Positions 24,850 to 34,158 of a DNA stretch of 64,000 nucleotides are shown here, one piece after another (position 1 is the first letter of the stretch; every line of letters starts with the position of its first letter). The stretch comes from Urechidicola vernalis (GTDB taxonomy: Bacteria; Bacteroidota; Bacteroidia; Flavobacteriales; Flavobacteriaceae). The stretch spans positions 124,001 through 188,000 of the forward strand of contig NZ_JAVRHV010000006.1 of the NCBI RefSeq assembly GCF_031846385.1, written 5' to 3'. Below the pieces are notes generated by a model. It searched no databases. It saw only the letters and a program-made list of their open reading frames with translations, and was not told where the DNA came from. The position numbers and the translations under genes are program-made.

Positions 24850-26445
24850 CTACAATTCAATAATTGTAAATTCTAAATCCAACGGTTTTAGGGCATGTTT
24901 AATAGCAGGTATTAAATCCTCTCCATACTCTAAATAGTGTTCAGAAAAGTTTGTATTTCGCTCTTGCAGGCTTTGCTTCGGGAAAATCTCATCTTGCAAT
25001 TGCTTCATTCTAAGTGTTAAGTCCTTGTATTTTCTGCGTTCTGCCTTTAACAAGCGTTTTTCTAGATTATCCAATCCGTTTAACTGCTTTTGCTTTTGGG
25101 CTTTTACGGCACCAATAAAAGATTTGTCTGTTTTTTCGGCTATCCCTTCTAGCACTTCAAAATGGCCATCAATTTGTTGGCGTTGAACAGAAAAATCGAT
25201 AATAACTTCAGAGTGTTCTGTTATTTTCTTGTTTACCAAGGCTTGCTGCTTCAGAAATAATTCTTCTTTAGTAATTTTCAACTTTTCCATTTTCTCCGCC
25301 TGTTTCTCTGCTATTAACACAGCGGAGTTTCTTAAGAGTAAAATAGGAAATGGAACTTCCATTTTTTCAAAAAATGATTTCAATTCAAACCAATAGGCCA
25401 ATTCACCACCTCCGCCTATATAACATAGGTTTGGCAATATCACTTCTTGATATAATGGCCGCATGATTACATTTGGGCTAAATCGTTCTGGATGTAACTT
25501 TAATTCATATTCTAACTCATCCAAATTAAAAGCTATATCTGAATTATTTACCCGGTATTCTTTGCCATCAAACAACATACGCTCTCTAAGGCCATCCACT
25601 AAATAAAATAAATTAATCTCACGTGGATTTACTTGAATCTTATAATGCTTTCCTAATTTGCTGCAACATTTGGTTACTTCTTTAAAAGCAGCATTATCAT
25701 ATATATCTTTTTTTACAAATGGTAAAAACTGACGTTTTAAGTCGATATCATCTCCATCAACAATGACCAATCCATATTCAGCAAATAACTCATTGGCCAA
25801 ATAACGTGTTGCTGCCGTTAAATTAGAATGTTCTAAATAAGCATCTTTAAACAATTGTTTCAACTTTTTTGCATTTGTACTGTTTCCTAATAATTTAGAA
25901 AATTCTTCAAAAACAAATTCCATATTCCTATTATCCAATCTCCCAACACCTCCACTAGCCTCTCTTGGCCATGCTACTTTCTTTCCTTTAAAATTAAAAT
26001 AATGGATTTCTTCAAAATCATGATCTTCTGACGCCATCCAATACACAGGAACAAAATTGTTTTTCGGATAGGTCGTTTTTAACTCCTCAGCTAAATTAAT
26101 GGCAGAAACAATTTTGTATAAAAAATACAAAGGACCGGTAAACAAATTTAACTGATGCCCTGTGGTTACCGTAAACGTATTTTGTGCTGCTAGTAATTCA
26201 ATATTATCTAACGTCTTTTTAGAAGCCTTTACTTCTGCATATTGTTTTTTTAAAGATGCCACTAAAACTGTTCTTGTTTCCTGTGAAAAAGATTGTTGCT
26301 TCTCTTCTATTTGAGTTTTGAAATTTTCTATTGACGGGAATCTACCTATAAACGGAGTTATACTTTCTTTTTGTTCTAAATAATCTCCTATGGTCTTGGA
26401 AAAATAACCCGTCTGTTGAAATGGAATCGTTGAAACTTTGGTCAC
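24850..26445 (-). CDS. bshC: Putative cysteine ligase BshC, bacillithiol synthesis
   Basis: A 531-residue cytoplasmic enzyme that adds cysteine to glucosaminyl-malate in the last step of bacillithiol synthesis. Typical BshC sequence is seen: VSTIPFQQTGYFS at the N-terminus, VTTGHQLNLFTGPLYFLYKI near 115-135, and PVYWMASEDHDFEEI. A coiled-coil region follows near 400-500. No ATG is available; the GTG at 26445 gives the family's usual N-terminus and length, while a GTG at 26496 would add 17 residues that look like upstream DNA. bshA and bshB are not in the window. Confidence 0.94.
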   Translation of the reverse strand: MTKVSTIPFQQTGYFSKTIGDYLEQKESITPFIGRFPSIENFKTQIEEKQQSFSQETRTVLVASLKKQYAEVKASKKTLDNIELLAAQNTFTVTTGHQLNLFTGPLYFLYKIVSAINLAEELKTTYPKNNFVPVYWMASEDHDFEEIHYFNFKGKKVAWPREASGGVGRLDNRNMEFVFEEFSKLLGNSTNAKKLKQLFKDAYLEHSNLTAATRYLANELFAEYGLVIVDGDDIDLKRQFLPFVKKDIYDNAAFKEVTKCCSKLGKHYKIQVNPREINLFYLVDGLRERMLFDGKEYRVNNSDIAFNLDELEYELKLHPERFSPNVIMRPLYQEVILPNLCYIGGGGELAYWFELKSFFEKMEVPFPILLLRNSAVLIAEKQAEKMEKLKITKEELFLKQQALVNKKITEHSEVIIDFSVQRQQIDGHFEVLEGIAEKTDKSFIGAVKAQKQKQLNGLDNLEKRLLKAERRKYKDLTLRMKQLQDEIFPKQSLQERNTNFSEHYLEYGEDLIPAIKHALKPLDLEFTIIEL

Positions 26446-26534
26446 TGAGTTCTTAATTTTTGATAAAAATACTAAAATTAGTACAGTGGTCGGCACCTGT
26501 CAAATTTTCTAACAAACTTTTAACGATTTTCAAC

Positions 26535-26542
26535 TATATTTG
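26535..26542 (+). promoter_or_regulatory. Bacteroidota -7 promoter box
   Basis: TATATTTG matches TAnnTTTG, 19 bases before the ATG of the M14 peptidase gene at 26562. Confidence 0.65.
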
Positions 26543-26561
26543 GTTTTCCAAATTTTATTTC

Positions 26562-29045
26562 ATGAAAAATTACTTTTTATCCCTACTACTCCTAGTTGCA
26601 ACCATTTTTACTTATGCTCAACAAATCCAATCGCCTTCCGAATTTTTAGGATACGAATTAGGTTCACGTTTTTCGCGTCACCATCAAGTGGTAGATTATT
26701 TTAAATATGTGGCTAATTCTTTATCTAATGTTGAGTTAGAAAAATATGGCGAAACAAATGAACATCGCGAATTGTACTTGGCTATTTTGTCATCGCAAGA
26801 AAACATGGATAATTTAGAAGAAATTAGGCTGAATAATTTGAAAAAAACGGGGCTTATAGAAGGAACTTCTTCAGATAATTCAACTGCTATTGTTTGGTTG
26901 AGTTATAACGTACACGGTAACGAATCGAACAGTACCGAGGCCTCTATGCAAACAATTTACGAATTGGCAACCAACAAAAAAGATTGGTTAAAAAATACCG
27001 TTGTAATTATAGACCCTTGCATCAATCCAGATGGAAGAGATCGTTATGTAAACTGGTACAATCAAGTTAAAAGCAGCCCTTATAATAAAGCCAAACTAGG
27101 AAAAGAACACCATGAGCCTTGGCCAGGAGGTAGAGCCAATCACTACTTATTCGATTTAAATAGAGATTGGGCTTGGGCCACACAAATAGAATCGCAACAA
27201 CGTTTGGTTGCTTATAGCCAATGGATGCCTCAAATTCATGTAGATTTTCATGAGCAATCGTATAACAACCCTTATTATTTTGCTCCGGCTGTAGAACCGT
27301 ATCACGAAATTATTACGGATTGGCAACGTGAGTTTCAAGTAACTATTGGTAAAAACCACGCGAAGTATTTTGATAAAGAAGGTTGGTTATACTTTACCAA
27401 AGAAAGTTTTGATTTGCTATATCCAAGTTATGGAGACACCTACCCTACTTATATGGGAGCAATTGGCATGACCTATGAGCAAGGTGGTGGCGGAAGCGCT
27501 GGTTTAGGAATTCAAACGGACAAAGGTTATGAATTGACCTTAAAAGACCGTTTAACACATCATACAGTTTCTGGTTTATCCACAGTAGAGATTTCATCTA
27601 TAAACGCAGAAAAATTGGTTACGGAATTCGAAAACTATTTCAATAATACAAACCGACATACCTATCAGAGTTTTGTGATGAAAAATAACAATCAGGACAG
27701 AACTAATAAATTAATGGCCTTACTAGATAAACACGAAATAGCATATGGCACGCCAACCAGTTCTAGTGCTACTGGCTATTCTTATAAAACTCAAAACCAA
27801 GAGAGTTTGAGTTTAAGTGAAGGTGATTTGGTTGTAAGTGTAAATCAGCCGAAAGGTAAAATGGTAAAGGCCTTATTTGAGCCACAAACCAAATTATCAG
27901 ATTCGCTAACCTATGATATTACTGCTTGGGCATTACCTTATGCTTATGGTTTAGACGCTGTTGCATCTAAAAAATTGGTTGGCACTAAAGCCTACACCAA
28001 TAAAGAGTTTACTCCTAATATTGTAGATCCTAAGGCTATTGGATATATGGCTAAATGGAACAGTATTTCTGATGCTGCTTTTTTAGGAAAGTTGCTACAG
28101 AAAAACATTAAAGTACGCTTAACTGAGACTCCGTTTACCTTAAACGGAAAGACCTATAAACAAGGTTCTTTATTGATATTACAAAGTGATAACAATAAAG
28201 ACTATGCCACTAAATTAATTGAAATAGCCAATACACAAAAAAGAACCTTAGATGCAAGTTACACTGGATTTGTAGATAAAGGCTACGACTTTGGCTCTAG
28301 CAGCGTAAAGCCAATAAACAAGCAACGTGTTGGAGTTTTATCTGGTGATAAAGTATCTTCTCTTGCTTTTGGAGAAGTATGGTATTTCTTTGAGCAAGAT
28401 TTAAAATATCCATTAACCGTTTTAGATACCGATTATTTTAGCAGAGTAGATTTATCTGAGTTGGATGTATTAATTTTACCAAATGGATCGTATAGCAGCA
28501 TGCTTAAAGAAAGTAAATTAAAAGAAGTACAAACCTGGGTAAAGAATGGTGGAACCATAATTGCTATGGAACGTGCTTTGAGTAGTTTTGATGGCAAAAA
28601 AGGGTTTGAATTGAAGGCTAAGAAAACGAAGAAAGACAGTACTAAAACCAACTTAACGCCTTATAATCAATTAGAACGTAAAAGTGCTGAAAACCTAATT
28701 ACCGGAAGCATCTTTAAAAATACAGTAGACGCAACACACCCATTGGCATTTGGTTATGACAACAACTACTACACTTTAAAACGAAGTAAAAACACGTTTG
28801 ACTATTTAAAAAGTGGTGGCAATGTTATTTATACAGGTAAAAACAGCAAACCATTGGCAGGTTTTACTGGTAGCAAAACTGTAAAACCACAAAGCGAAGC
28901 CTTATTATACGGTGTACAATCTATGGGAAGCGGTAAAGTAGTGTATATGGTAGAAAACCCATTGTTTAGAGCCTTTTGGGAAAATGGTAAACTGTTTATG
29001 GCCAATGCTGTGTTTATGCTAAATAGTAATGAATTAACCGAGTAA
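26562..29045 (+). CDS. Secreted M14-family zinc carboxypeptidase
   Basis: An 827-residue exported metallopeptidase. The true start is the ATG at 26562, directly before a signal peptide ending TYAQQ; the longer open frame begins upstream of the promoter box. Zinc ligands H118 and E121 lie in NVHGNES, a DPCINPDGRDR stretch follows, and a third His is in HVDFHEQ (near 226-230). The catalytic domain fills about 25-400; the rest includes a ThuA/glutamine-amidotransferase-like beta region (VLILPNGSYSS, GGTIIAMER) near 640-700. It probably trims peptides in the periplasm or outside. An inverted repeat follows its stop. Confidence 0.87.
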   Translation: MKNYFLSLLLLVATIFTYAQQIQSPSEFLGYELGSRFSRHHQVVDYFKYVANSLSNVELEKYGETNEHRELYLAILSSQENMDNLEEIRLNNLKKTGLIEGTSSDNSTAIVWLSYNVHGNESNSTEASMQTIYELATNKKDWLKNTVVIIDPCINPDGRDRYVNWYNQVKSSPYNKAKLGKEHHEPWPGGRANHYLFDLNRDWAWATQIESQQRLVAYSQWMPQIHVDFHEQSYNNPYYFAPAVEPYHEIITDWQREFQVTIGKNHAKYFDKEGWLYFTKESFDLLYPSYGDTYPTYMGAIGMTYEQGGGGSAGLGIQTDKGYELTLKDRLTHHTVSGLSTVEISSINAEKLVTEFENYFNNTNRHTYQSFVMKNNNQDRTNKLMALLDKHEIAYGTPTSSSATGYSYKTQNQESLSLSEGDLVVSVNQPKGKMVKALFEPQTKLSDSLTYDITAWALPYAYGLDAVASKKLVGTKAYTNKEFTPNIVDPKAIGYMAKWNSISDAAFLGKLLQKNIKVRLTETPFTLNGKTYKQGSLLILQSDNNKDYATKLIEIANTQKRTLDASYTGFVDKGYDFGSSSVKPINKQRVGVLSGDKVSSLAFGEVWYFFEQDLKYPLTVLDTDYFSRVDLSELDVLILPNGSYSSMLKESKLKEVQTWVKNGGTIIAMERALSSFDGKKGFELKAKKTKKDSTKTNLTPYNQLERKSAENLITGSIFKNTVDATHPLAFGYDNNYYTLKRSKNTFDYLKSGGNVIYTGKNSKPLAGFTGSKTVKPQSEALLYGVQSMGSGKVVYMVENPLFRAFWENGKLFMANAVFMLNSNELTE

Positions 29046-29053
29046 TAAGAAAA

Positions 29054-29091
29054 GGTGTGTTTAACCGCCTTTTTTAGTGGCTAAACACACC
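29054..29091 (+). terminator. Inverted repeat after the M14 gene, possible terminator
   Basis: GGTGTGTTTA (29054-29063) pairs with TAAACACACC (29082-29091); the loop contains a T-run. It begins 8 bases after the M14 stop codon. The placement of the T-run in the loop is not ideal for a terminator. Confidence 0.45.
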
Positions 29092-29108
29092 ATAATGTAA
29101 CTATATAC

Positions 29109-29140
29109 TATAAATAAACACACTGGTGTGTTTATTTATA
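29109..29140. repeat. 32-base near-perfect palindrome
   Basis: Fifteen-base arms (29109-29123 and 29126-29140) separated by two bases, built around the same GTGTGTTTA core as the hairpin 20 bases upstream. Could be a second terminator stem or a binding site for a dimeric regulator ahead of the SnoaL-like gene. Confidence 0.6.
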
Positions 29141-29178
29141 CGCTACACTTCATACCGATTAAAACAAAAACTGATAAA

Positions 29179-29538
29179 ATGAGGCCAAAAGAATTAATAG
29201 AAAAATGGGTAAAAACTTTTAATGAGGGAAACGCAGAAAAGATTTCTAATTTTTATCACGATGAAGCAATTAATCATCAAGTGACAAATGAGCCTGTTAT
29301 TGGAAAAATTGCAATCCGAGAAATGTTTGAGAATGAATTTAATCAAGCCGATATGAATTGTATCATTGAGAACATTTTTGAGGATAATGATTGGGGAATT
29401 TTGGAATGGAAGGATCCCTTAGGACTGCGCGGTTGTGGATTCTTTCAATTTGAAGACGGTAAAATCAAATTTCAGAGAGGCTATTGGGACAAATTATCTT
29501 TTTTAAGACAACATAAATTACCAATCCCAAAAGAATAA
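29179..29538 (+). CDS. SnoaL/NTF2-like protein
   Basis: A 119-residue cytoplasmic protein from the ATG at 29179 (an upstream in-frame ATG would put the start inside the palindrome region). The NTF2-like pattern is clear: PKELIEKWVKTFNEGNAEKISNFYHDEAINHQ, then IREMFENEF and DWGILEWKDP...GCGFFQFEDGKI. Family members are small-molecule isomerases or ligand-binding proteins; here the substrate is unknown. It starts a run of same-strand, loosely spaced small genes to 34.9 kb. Confidence 0.82.
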   Translation: MRPKELIEKWVKTFNEGNAEKISNFYHDEAINHQVTNEPVIGKIAIREMFENEFNQADMNCIIENIFEDNDWGILEWKDPLGLRGCGFFQFEDGKIKFQRGYWDKLSFLRQHKLPIPKE

Positions 29539-29628
29539 AAAGGATGTAAGCACAACATTGGTTATAATTTATTGAGTCGGATTTCCCTTAACAAACCAAA
29601 ACCGTTCTACATCTTAAAACAAATCATT

Positions 29629-30804
29629 ATGAAAAGAATATGCATCGTTTTTCTATTAGTTCTTATTAGTTCCCAATCTTATGCGCAAAAACCAAGAGCA
29701 AGAGATTTAGGAGTTCCCTTTGTTGGAGTTACTGGAACATTTAATGCCATCACCGATGTTAAAGGTGTTGAAGTTGGCTATAGCACCATTATTGAAGGTG
29801 AAGGAGAAAACATTGTAGGAAATGGACCTGTGAGAACAGGAGTTACAGCGATATTTCCTAGAGGAAAGGCTAAAAAATTTAGTCCAGTTTATGCAAATTG
29901 GTATAGCCTCAATGGTAACGGAGAAATGACCGGTACAACTTGGGTTACCGAATCAGGTTTTTTAGAAACGCCAATAATGATTACAAATACAAACAGTGTT
30001 GGCGAGGTAAGACAAGCTGTTCTTAAATGGTATGTTGATACAGATTGGTATAGTGGAGAAAATTGGTGGTATACCTATCCAGTGGTAGCAGAAACATATG
30101 ATGGATTCCTTAATGATATTTACGGATTTCATGTAAAAGAAAAGCATGTTTTAGAAGCCATAGAAAACACAACAAGTGGTAAGATTGCTGAAGGAAATGT
30201 TGGTGGAGGAACCGGAATGATGTGCTTGGGTTTTAAAGGCGGAACCGGAACTTCTTCTAGAGTCATTAAAATTAAGGATTCAACATATACAGTTGGAGCT
30301 ATTGTCCAATCAAATTTTGGAGCGAAAAGGAACTTATCAATCGCAGGTGTTCCTGTTGGGGTTGAATTAAAAGATACTTTGAATTATAAATTTAAGGCCC
30401 CACCAAAATCAAGGAGACAAGAAGGTGATGGTTCAATTATAGTAATAGTAGCGACAGATGCACCTCTATTACCACATCAATTAAAAAGAATAGCCCAAAG
30501 AATTCCTTTAGGAATTGGTACTGTTGGTGGCCGAGGAAGTAACGGTTCTGGAGATATTTTTTTAGCCTTCTCAACAGCAAATGAGAATGCATTTAATCGA
30601 GATGAAACTACAACTGTAAAATCTATGTCGAATGACCAGTTGACGCCAGTTTTTGAAGCAACTGTTCAAGCGGTTGAGGAAGCAATTATTAATGCGATGG
30701 TTGCTGCTGAAACAATGGAAGGTATTAATGGAAATACAGCGTATGCTCTTCCTCATGATTTACTGGTCGAGATTCTAAAAAAATACAATCGAATTAAAGA
30801 ATAA
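29629..30804 (+). CDS. Secreted P1/S58-family aminopeptidase (DmpA/BapA type)
   Basis: A 391-residue exported enzyme, start at the ATG at 29629 with signal peptide ending QSYAQ. It shows the N-terminal-nucleophile peptidase S58 pattern: ITDVKGVEVGYSTI, GPVRTGVTAIFPRG, GNVGGGTGMMCLGFKGG, and the autocleavage region GTVGGRGSNGSGDIF, where a Gly-Ser bond is cut to free the catalytic Ser. Relatives release N-terminal D- or beta-amino acids from peptides. The signal peptide points to the periplasm. Stand-alone gene. Confidence 0.9.
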   Translation: MKRICIVFLLVLISSQSYAQKPRARDLGVPFVGVTGTFNAITDVKGVEVGYSTIIEGEGENIVGNGPVRTGVTAIFPRGKAKKFSPVYANWYSLNGNGEMTGTTWVTESGFLETPIMITNTNSVGEVRQAVLKWYVDTDWYSGENWWYTYPVVAETYDGFLNDIYGFHVKEKHVLEAIENTTSGKIAEGNVGGGTGMMCLGFKGGTGTSSRVIKIKDSTYTVGAIVQSNFGAKRNLSIAGVPVGVELKDTLNYKFKAPPKSRRQEGDGSIIVIVATDAPLLPHQLKRIAQRIPLGIGTVGGRGSNGSGDIFLAFSTANENAFNRDETTTVKSMSNDQLTPVFEATVQAVEEAIINAMVAAETMEGINGNTAYALPHDLLVEILKKYNRIKE

Positions 30805-31026
30805 TAGAGTATATCATTATCCACATTATACTATCTGTTTCTAAATACTTTGCACTCCCACTAAAAAGAAACATGTCACATTAAACCTGCTATTATTTGA
30901 TACCTCTTTCGAATTGCTTCTTTTGTACTAAATATTGTTTTAGTATTTTCTTAACAAGAATATATTGTGAATAATTGTAGCTATGCATTTAAATTTATGC
31001 TACCAAAAATTAAACCATTAGAACTT

Positions 31027-31905
31027 ATGAAAAAAGTAAACTTTCTTTTATTACTTGCTTTCTCAGTAGTATTAAGCGCTTGCAATACTAACAACAAACA
31101 GGATACAAAAGATAATGATAAACCAACTTCAGAAGAAACATATCTTGGACAAAAGCCTCCTGGCTTAGTACCCGAATTATTTGCTCCTGATCTTATTCAA
31201 AACGAACATAGGCAAGCCGAAGCCGCCTTTACCCCCGATTTAAAAGAATTCTATTTCCGTAGAAGGGGTGGCAAACATAAAAAGAACACTTTAGTCGTAA
31301 TTCAATACAAAGACAATAGTTGGGTTGAGTCCGTTGTACCGCCTTATGCCGGAGAGCCATTTATATCTCCTAACGGCAAGAATCTTCATTTAGGAAAGAA
31401 ATATAGAGAACGAACGGATACTGGATGGTCTGAAGTTAAAAGCCTTGGTCCTATGTTTGACAATGAGGACTTGGGTATTATGCGTGTTTCAACCTCTATA
31501 AATGGCACCTATGTTTTAGATAATTATAAAAGTGATGCTATTTGGATATCAACAATGAAGGATGGTATACGCCAAGCACCAAAAAAGATGGATTCGGTGA
31601 TTAACATTGGTAAATGGACAGCACACCCATTTATTGCACCGGATGATTCCTATTTAATTTGGGATAGTGAAAGAGAAACTGGGTCTGGAAAATCCGATCT
31701 CTTTATCAGCTTTAAACAAAAAGATGGCTCTTGGAGTTCAGCAATTAATTTAGGTGATACGATAAATTCAGAATTCGCTGATGCCTATGGAAGTGTATCA
31801 TCAGATGGAAAGTATTTTTTCTTTCATAGGTCTTATGGAGGCGACACTGGAGATATATTTTGGGTAGATGCCCAATTTATTGAGAAACTAAGACCAAAAA
31901 ATTAA
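31027..31905 (+). CDS. PD40 (TolB-like beta-propeller) lipoprotein, copy 1
   Basis: A 292-residue lipoprotein from the ATG at 31027, with signal ending VVLSAC. The mature part holds WD40-like/PD40 blades: AAFTPDLKEFYFRRR, PFISPNGKNLHLG, PFIAPDDSYLIWDSE and SSDGKYFFFHRS, each with the xxSPDGxxxxF-type repeat. Such proteins serve as scaffolds or ligand-binding domains in the envelope. It is followed 20 bases later by a paralogue with the same start (GQKxPGLxPExFAP). The 222 bases before it show no clear gene or promoter. Confidence 0.85.
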   Translation: MKKVNFLLLLAFSVVLSACNTNNKQDTKDNDKPTSEETYLGQKPPGLVPELFAPDLIQNEHRQAEAAFTPDLKEFYFRRRGGKHKKNTLVVIQYKDNSWVESVVPPYAGEPFISPNGKNLHLGKKYRERTDTGWSEVKSLGPMFDNEDLGIMRVSTSINGTYVLDNYKSDAIWISTMKDGIRQAPKKMDSVINIGKWTAHPFIAPDDSYLIWDSERETGSGKSDLFISFKQKDGSWSSAINLGDTINSEFADAYGSVSSDGKYFFFHRSYGGDTGDIFWVDAQFIEKLRPKN

Positions 31906-31925
31906 TCAACAAAACAAATTGAACA

Positions 31926-32846
31926 ATGAAAAAAGCGTATTTTATTTTACTGCTTGTATGCGCACTATTTTTAAATGCTTGTACTAATAATAAAAGTCAA
32001 AACTCAAAAAATAGTGATTCATTAAATGTAAAAAGTCCATACTTTGGGCAAAAACTACCAGGATTAACTCCTGAAATCTTTGCTCCTGGAGTTGTTTCAT
32101 TAAATGGAAGATTTGAACATTCCGTTTCGTTTTCTCCTAAATTGGATGAAATTTATTATACGGCTAGTATAAAGGATGAAGATCCAAGTATCTATTTTTC
32201 AAAACTAGAAGGCGAAAAATGGACAAGTCCAAAAAAAGCAAATTTCACAAAAGGCAAAAAAGCAGGAGAAATGCAAGGGTTTGTCAGTCCTAAAGGTGAT
32301 AAGATTTATTTTACGGCTCATAACCCATTTACATTGCCTGAGCATGAAGAGTCTGTTAAAGCTTGGTATGTAAACCGTCTTGATAATTCCTGGAGCGAGG
32401 CAACACAACTAGATTCTCCTATAAACAAAGATTTCGTTTTTTACTTGAATCAAGCAACAAATGGAGATCTCTACTATTTCAACGTTTCGAAACGAAAAAC
32501 ATATTATGCTCCCAATAGAAACGGTAAGTTTCCTGAAGTACATGAGGTAGAAATCGGAGGTGCTCATGCTTTTATTGCTCCATCACAAGACTATATTGTG
32601 GTAAATGCTAGAAACACAGAAGATGCTCAAAGAAAAAGCGATATCTATGTCTATTTTAAACAAAATGATGGAACGTGGTCAAAAGCAATAAATCTTGGCC
32701 CTGAAGTAAATTCTAAATTTGCTGAAACATGTCCGAGTATCACTCCAGATGGTAAGTATTTATTTTTTGCTAAATATGAGGAAGAAGGCGGAGAATCTAA
32801 CATTTATTGGGTAAGTACAGAAGTTATAGAAAATCTAAGGCCCTAA
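31926..32846 (+). CDS. PD40 (TolB-like beta-propeller) lipoprotein, copy 2
   Basis: A 306-residue lipoprotein, signal ending FLNAC, paralogous to the preceding gene: both have the mature N-terminal motif FGQKLPGLTPEIFAPG (here) or LGQKPPGLVPELFAPD, the blade motifs, the DGTWSKAINLG/DGSWSSAINLG segment, and an IENLRP/IEKLRP ending. The two arose by tandem duplication and are likely cotranscribed. Propeller blades: VSFSPKLDEIYYT, GFVSPKGDKIYFTAH, SITPDGKYLFFAK. Function not defined; a surface or periplasmic binding role is likely. Confidence 0.85.
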   Translation: MKKAYFILLLVCALFLNACTNNKSQNSKNSDSLNVKSPYFGQKLPGLTPEIFAPGVVSLNGRFEHSVSFSPKLDEIYYTASIKDEDPSIYFSKLEGEKWTSPKKANFTKGKKAGEMQGFVSPKGDKIYFTAHNPFTLPEHEESVKAWYVNRLDNSWSEATQLDSPINKDFVFYLNQATNGDLYYFNVSKRKTYYAPNRNGKFPEVHEVEIGGAHAFIAPSQDYIVVNARNTEDAQRKSDIYVYFKQNDGTWSKAINLGPEVNSKFAETCPSITPDGKYLFFAKYEEEGGESNIYWVSTEVIENLRP

Positions 32847-32980
32847 AATACAACTATGGCAACCTCAAAGTGAAGTTCATTCAATTAACTATCTTAGTGC
32901 AATTGTAACGTATTATAAATGATCACATTTATAACCAAATGATACTGGCGCTAAATTACTGAATATTAACTAATTATAAA

Positions 32981-33469
32981 ATGAAAAAATCAGAATTCAA
33001 GGAAATTATTAATACTTCAATTGAAAAAACTTGGGAGGTATTATTTAATCAATATGGCGATATACATGTTCATAACCCGACAATGCCAACTTCCAAATAT
33101 TTAAACAATGCTACAAAAGGAGGCTTAAATTGTACTAGGTATGTTACGTTTGACGATAAATTATTCTTAGAAGAAACAATAACCGAAGTAGATGAACATA
33201 AAAGTTTTAAAGTAGAGGCTTACAAGCACAATCTTCCGTTTTTAAAAGAGATGTCCGCCATTTATGAATTGACTTCTCTTGGAGCAGATAAAACCGAAGT
33301 AACTATGAATTCCTTTGTTTCCACTTCACCTGGTTTTATGATTTACCTGATGAAAGGACAATTAGGGAATGGTCTAAAAAAACATCTTTTTGGGTTGAAG
33401 TATTATTTAGAAACTGGACAGGTTGTAGATAAGGATAATTACACTGACATCTTTAAAAACTATAAATAA
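32981..33469 (+). CDS. SRPBCC (START/Bet v1-like) family protein
   Basis: A 162-residue cytoplasmic protein with the polyketide-cyclase/Bet v1-like pattern: an N-terminal strand and helix (EIINTSIEKTWEVLFNQYGDIH), a central beta-sheet including CTRYVTFDDKLFLEETITEVDE, and a long C-terminal helix with MKGQLGNGLKKHLFGLKYYLETG. The fold has a hydrophobic cavity for small ligands. No catalytic residues can be assigned. It lies 33 bases before the methyltransferase gene, and could share its transcript. Confidence 0.82.
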   Translation: MKKSEFKEIINTSIEKTWEVLFNQYGDIHVHNPTMPTSKYLNNATKGGLNCTRYVTFDDKLFLEETITEVDEHKSFKVEAYKHNLPFLKEMSAIYELTSLGADKTEVTMNSFVSTSPGFMIYLMKGQLGNGLKKHLFGLKYYLETGQVVDKDNYTDIFKNYK

Positions 33470-33502
33470 GAAACCGCCTTTCATGAAAAAAACACAATCA
33501 TT

Positions 33503-34147
33503 ATGAATAAGGAGTTGAGAGATAAACTTGGAGTTAACGAAAACAACCCTAACGATTGGTTTGAGACCCTCTATTCCGAATCAAATGATTCTGGAAGTGG
33601 TGTTCCGTGGGCGAATATGGCGCCTCACCCAATTTTTAAAAACTGGATTGATCAGTCCTCTCCTCTAAAAAAAGAACAGACCGCATTGGTAATAGGTTGT
33701 GGTTTGGGAGATGACGCCATTGAGTTAGAAGCAAAAGGCTACAATGTTACTGCTTTTGATGTCTCAGAAAGTGCTATTGAATTGTGTAAAAAAAGATTTC
33801 CAAATTCTAAGGTAAAATTCATAACAGCAGATCTAATAGAAGGAATCACTGAATGGCGCCACAAGTTTGATTTTGTTTTAGAAATTTTTACTATTCAAGC
33901 TCTTCCTCCTAAATACGAAGCTATTTTAATTAAAAATGTAGCCGATTTTGTTGCTGAAAATGGAAAACTCATTGTAATTACAGAGGTTCAAACGCAAAAA
34001 AGAATCTATGAAAATGGTCCACCTTGGCTCATAAATGCAGACTATATTAATTCATTTGAACAAAATGGATTAAAACTAATTTCAAATACAACAAATAATG
34101 AAACGGAAGTTGGAGAAGAAATTCATCTTTCTGTTTTTAAAAGATAA
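33503..34147 (+). CDS. Class I SAM-dependent methyltransferase
   Basis: A 214-residue methyltransferase with the SAM-binding glycine loop VIGCGLGDDAIELEAKG (about 64-80) and the acidic ribose-binding end of strand 2 in VTAFDVSESAIELCKKRFP. The N-terminal WFETLYSES...VPWANMAPHP resembles thiopurine/thiol-methyltransferase-like (TPMT-like) proteins. Substrate unknown. It sits 33 bases after the SRPBCC gene and 11 bases before the HEAT-like gene. Confidence 0.87.
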   Translation: MNKELRDKLGVNENNPNDWFETLYSESNDSGSGVPWANMAPHPIFKNWIDQSSPLKKEQTALVIGCGLGDDAIELEAKGYNVTAFDVSESAIELCKKRFPNSKVKFITADLIEGITEWRHKFDFVLEIFTIQALPPKYEAILIKNVADFVAENGKLIVITEVQTQKRIYENGPPWLINADYINSFEQNGLKLISNTTNNETEVGEEIHLSVFKR

Positions 34148-34158
34148 TTATTGTATTA

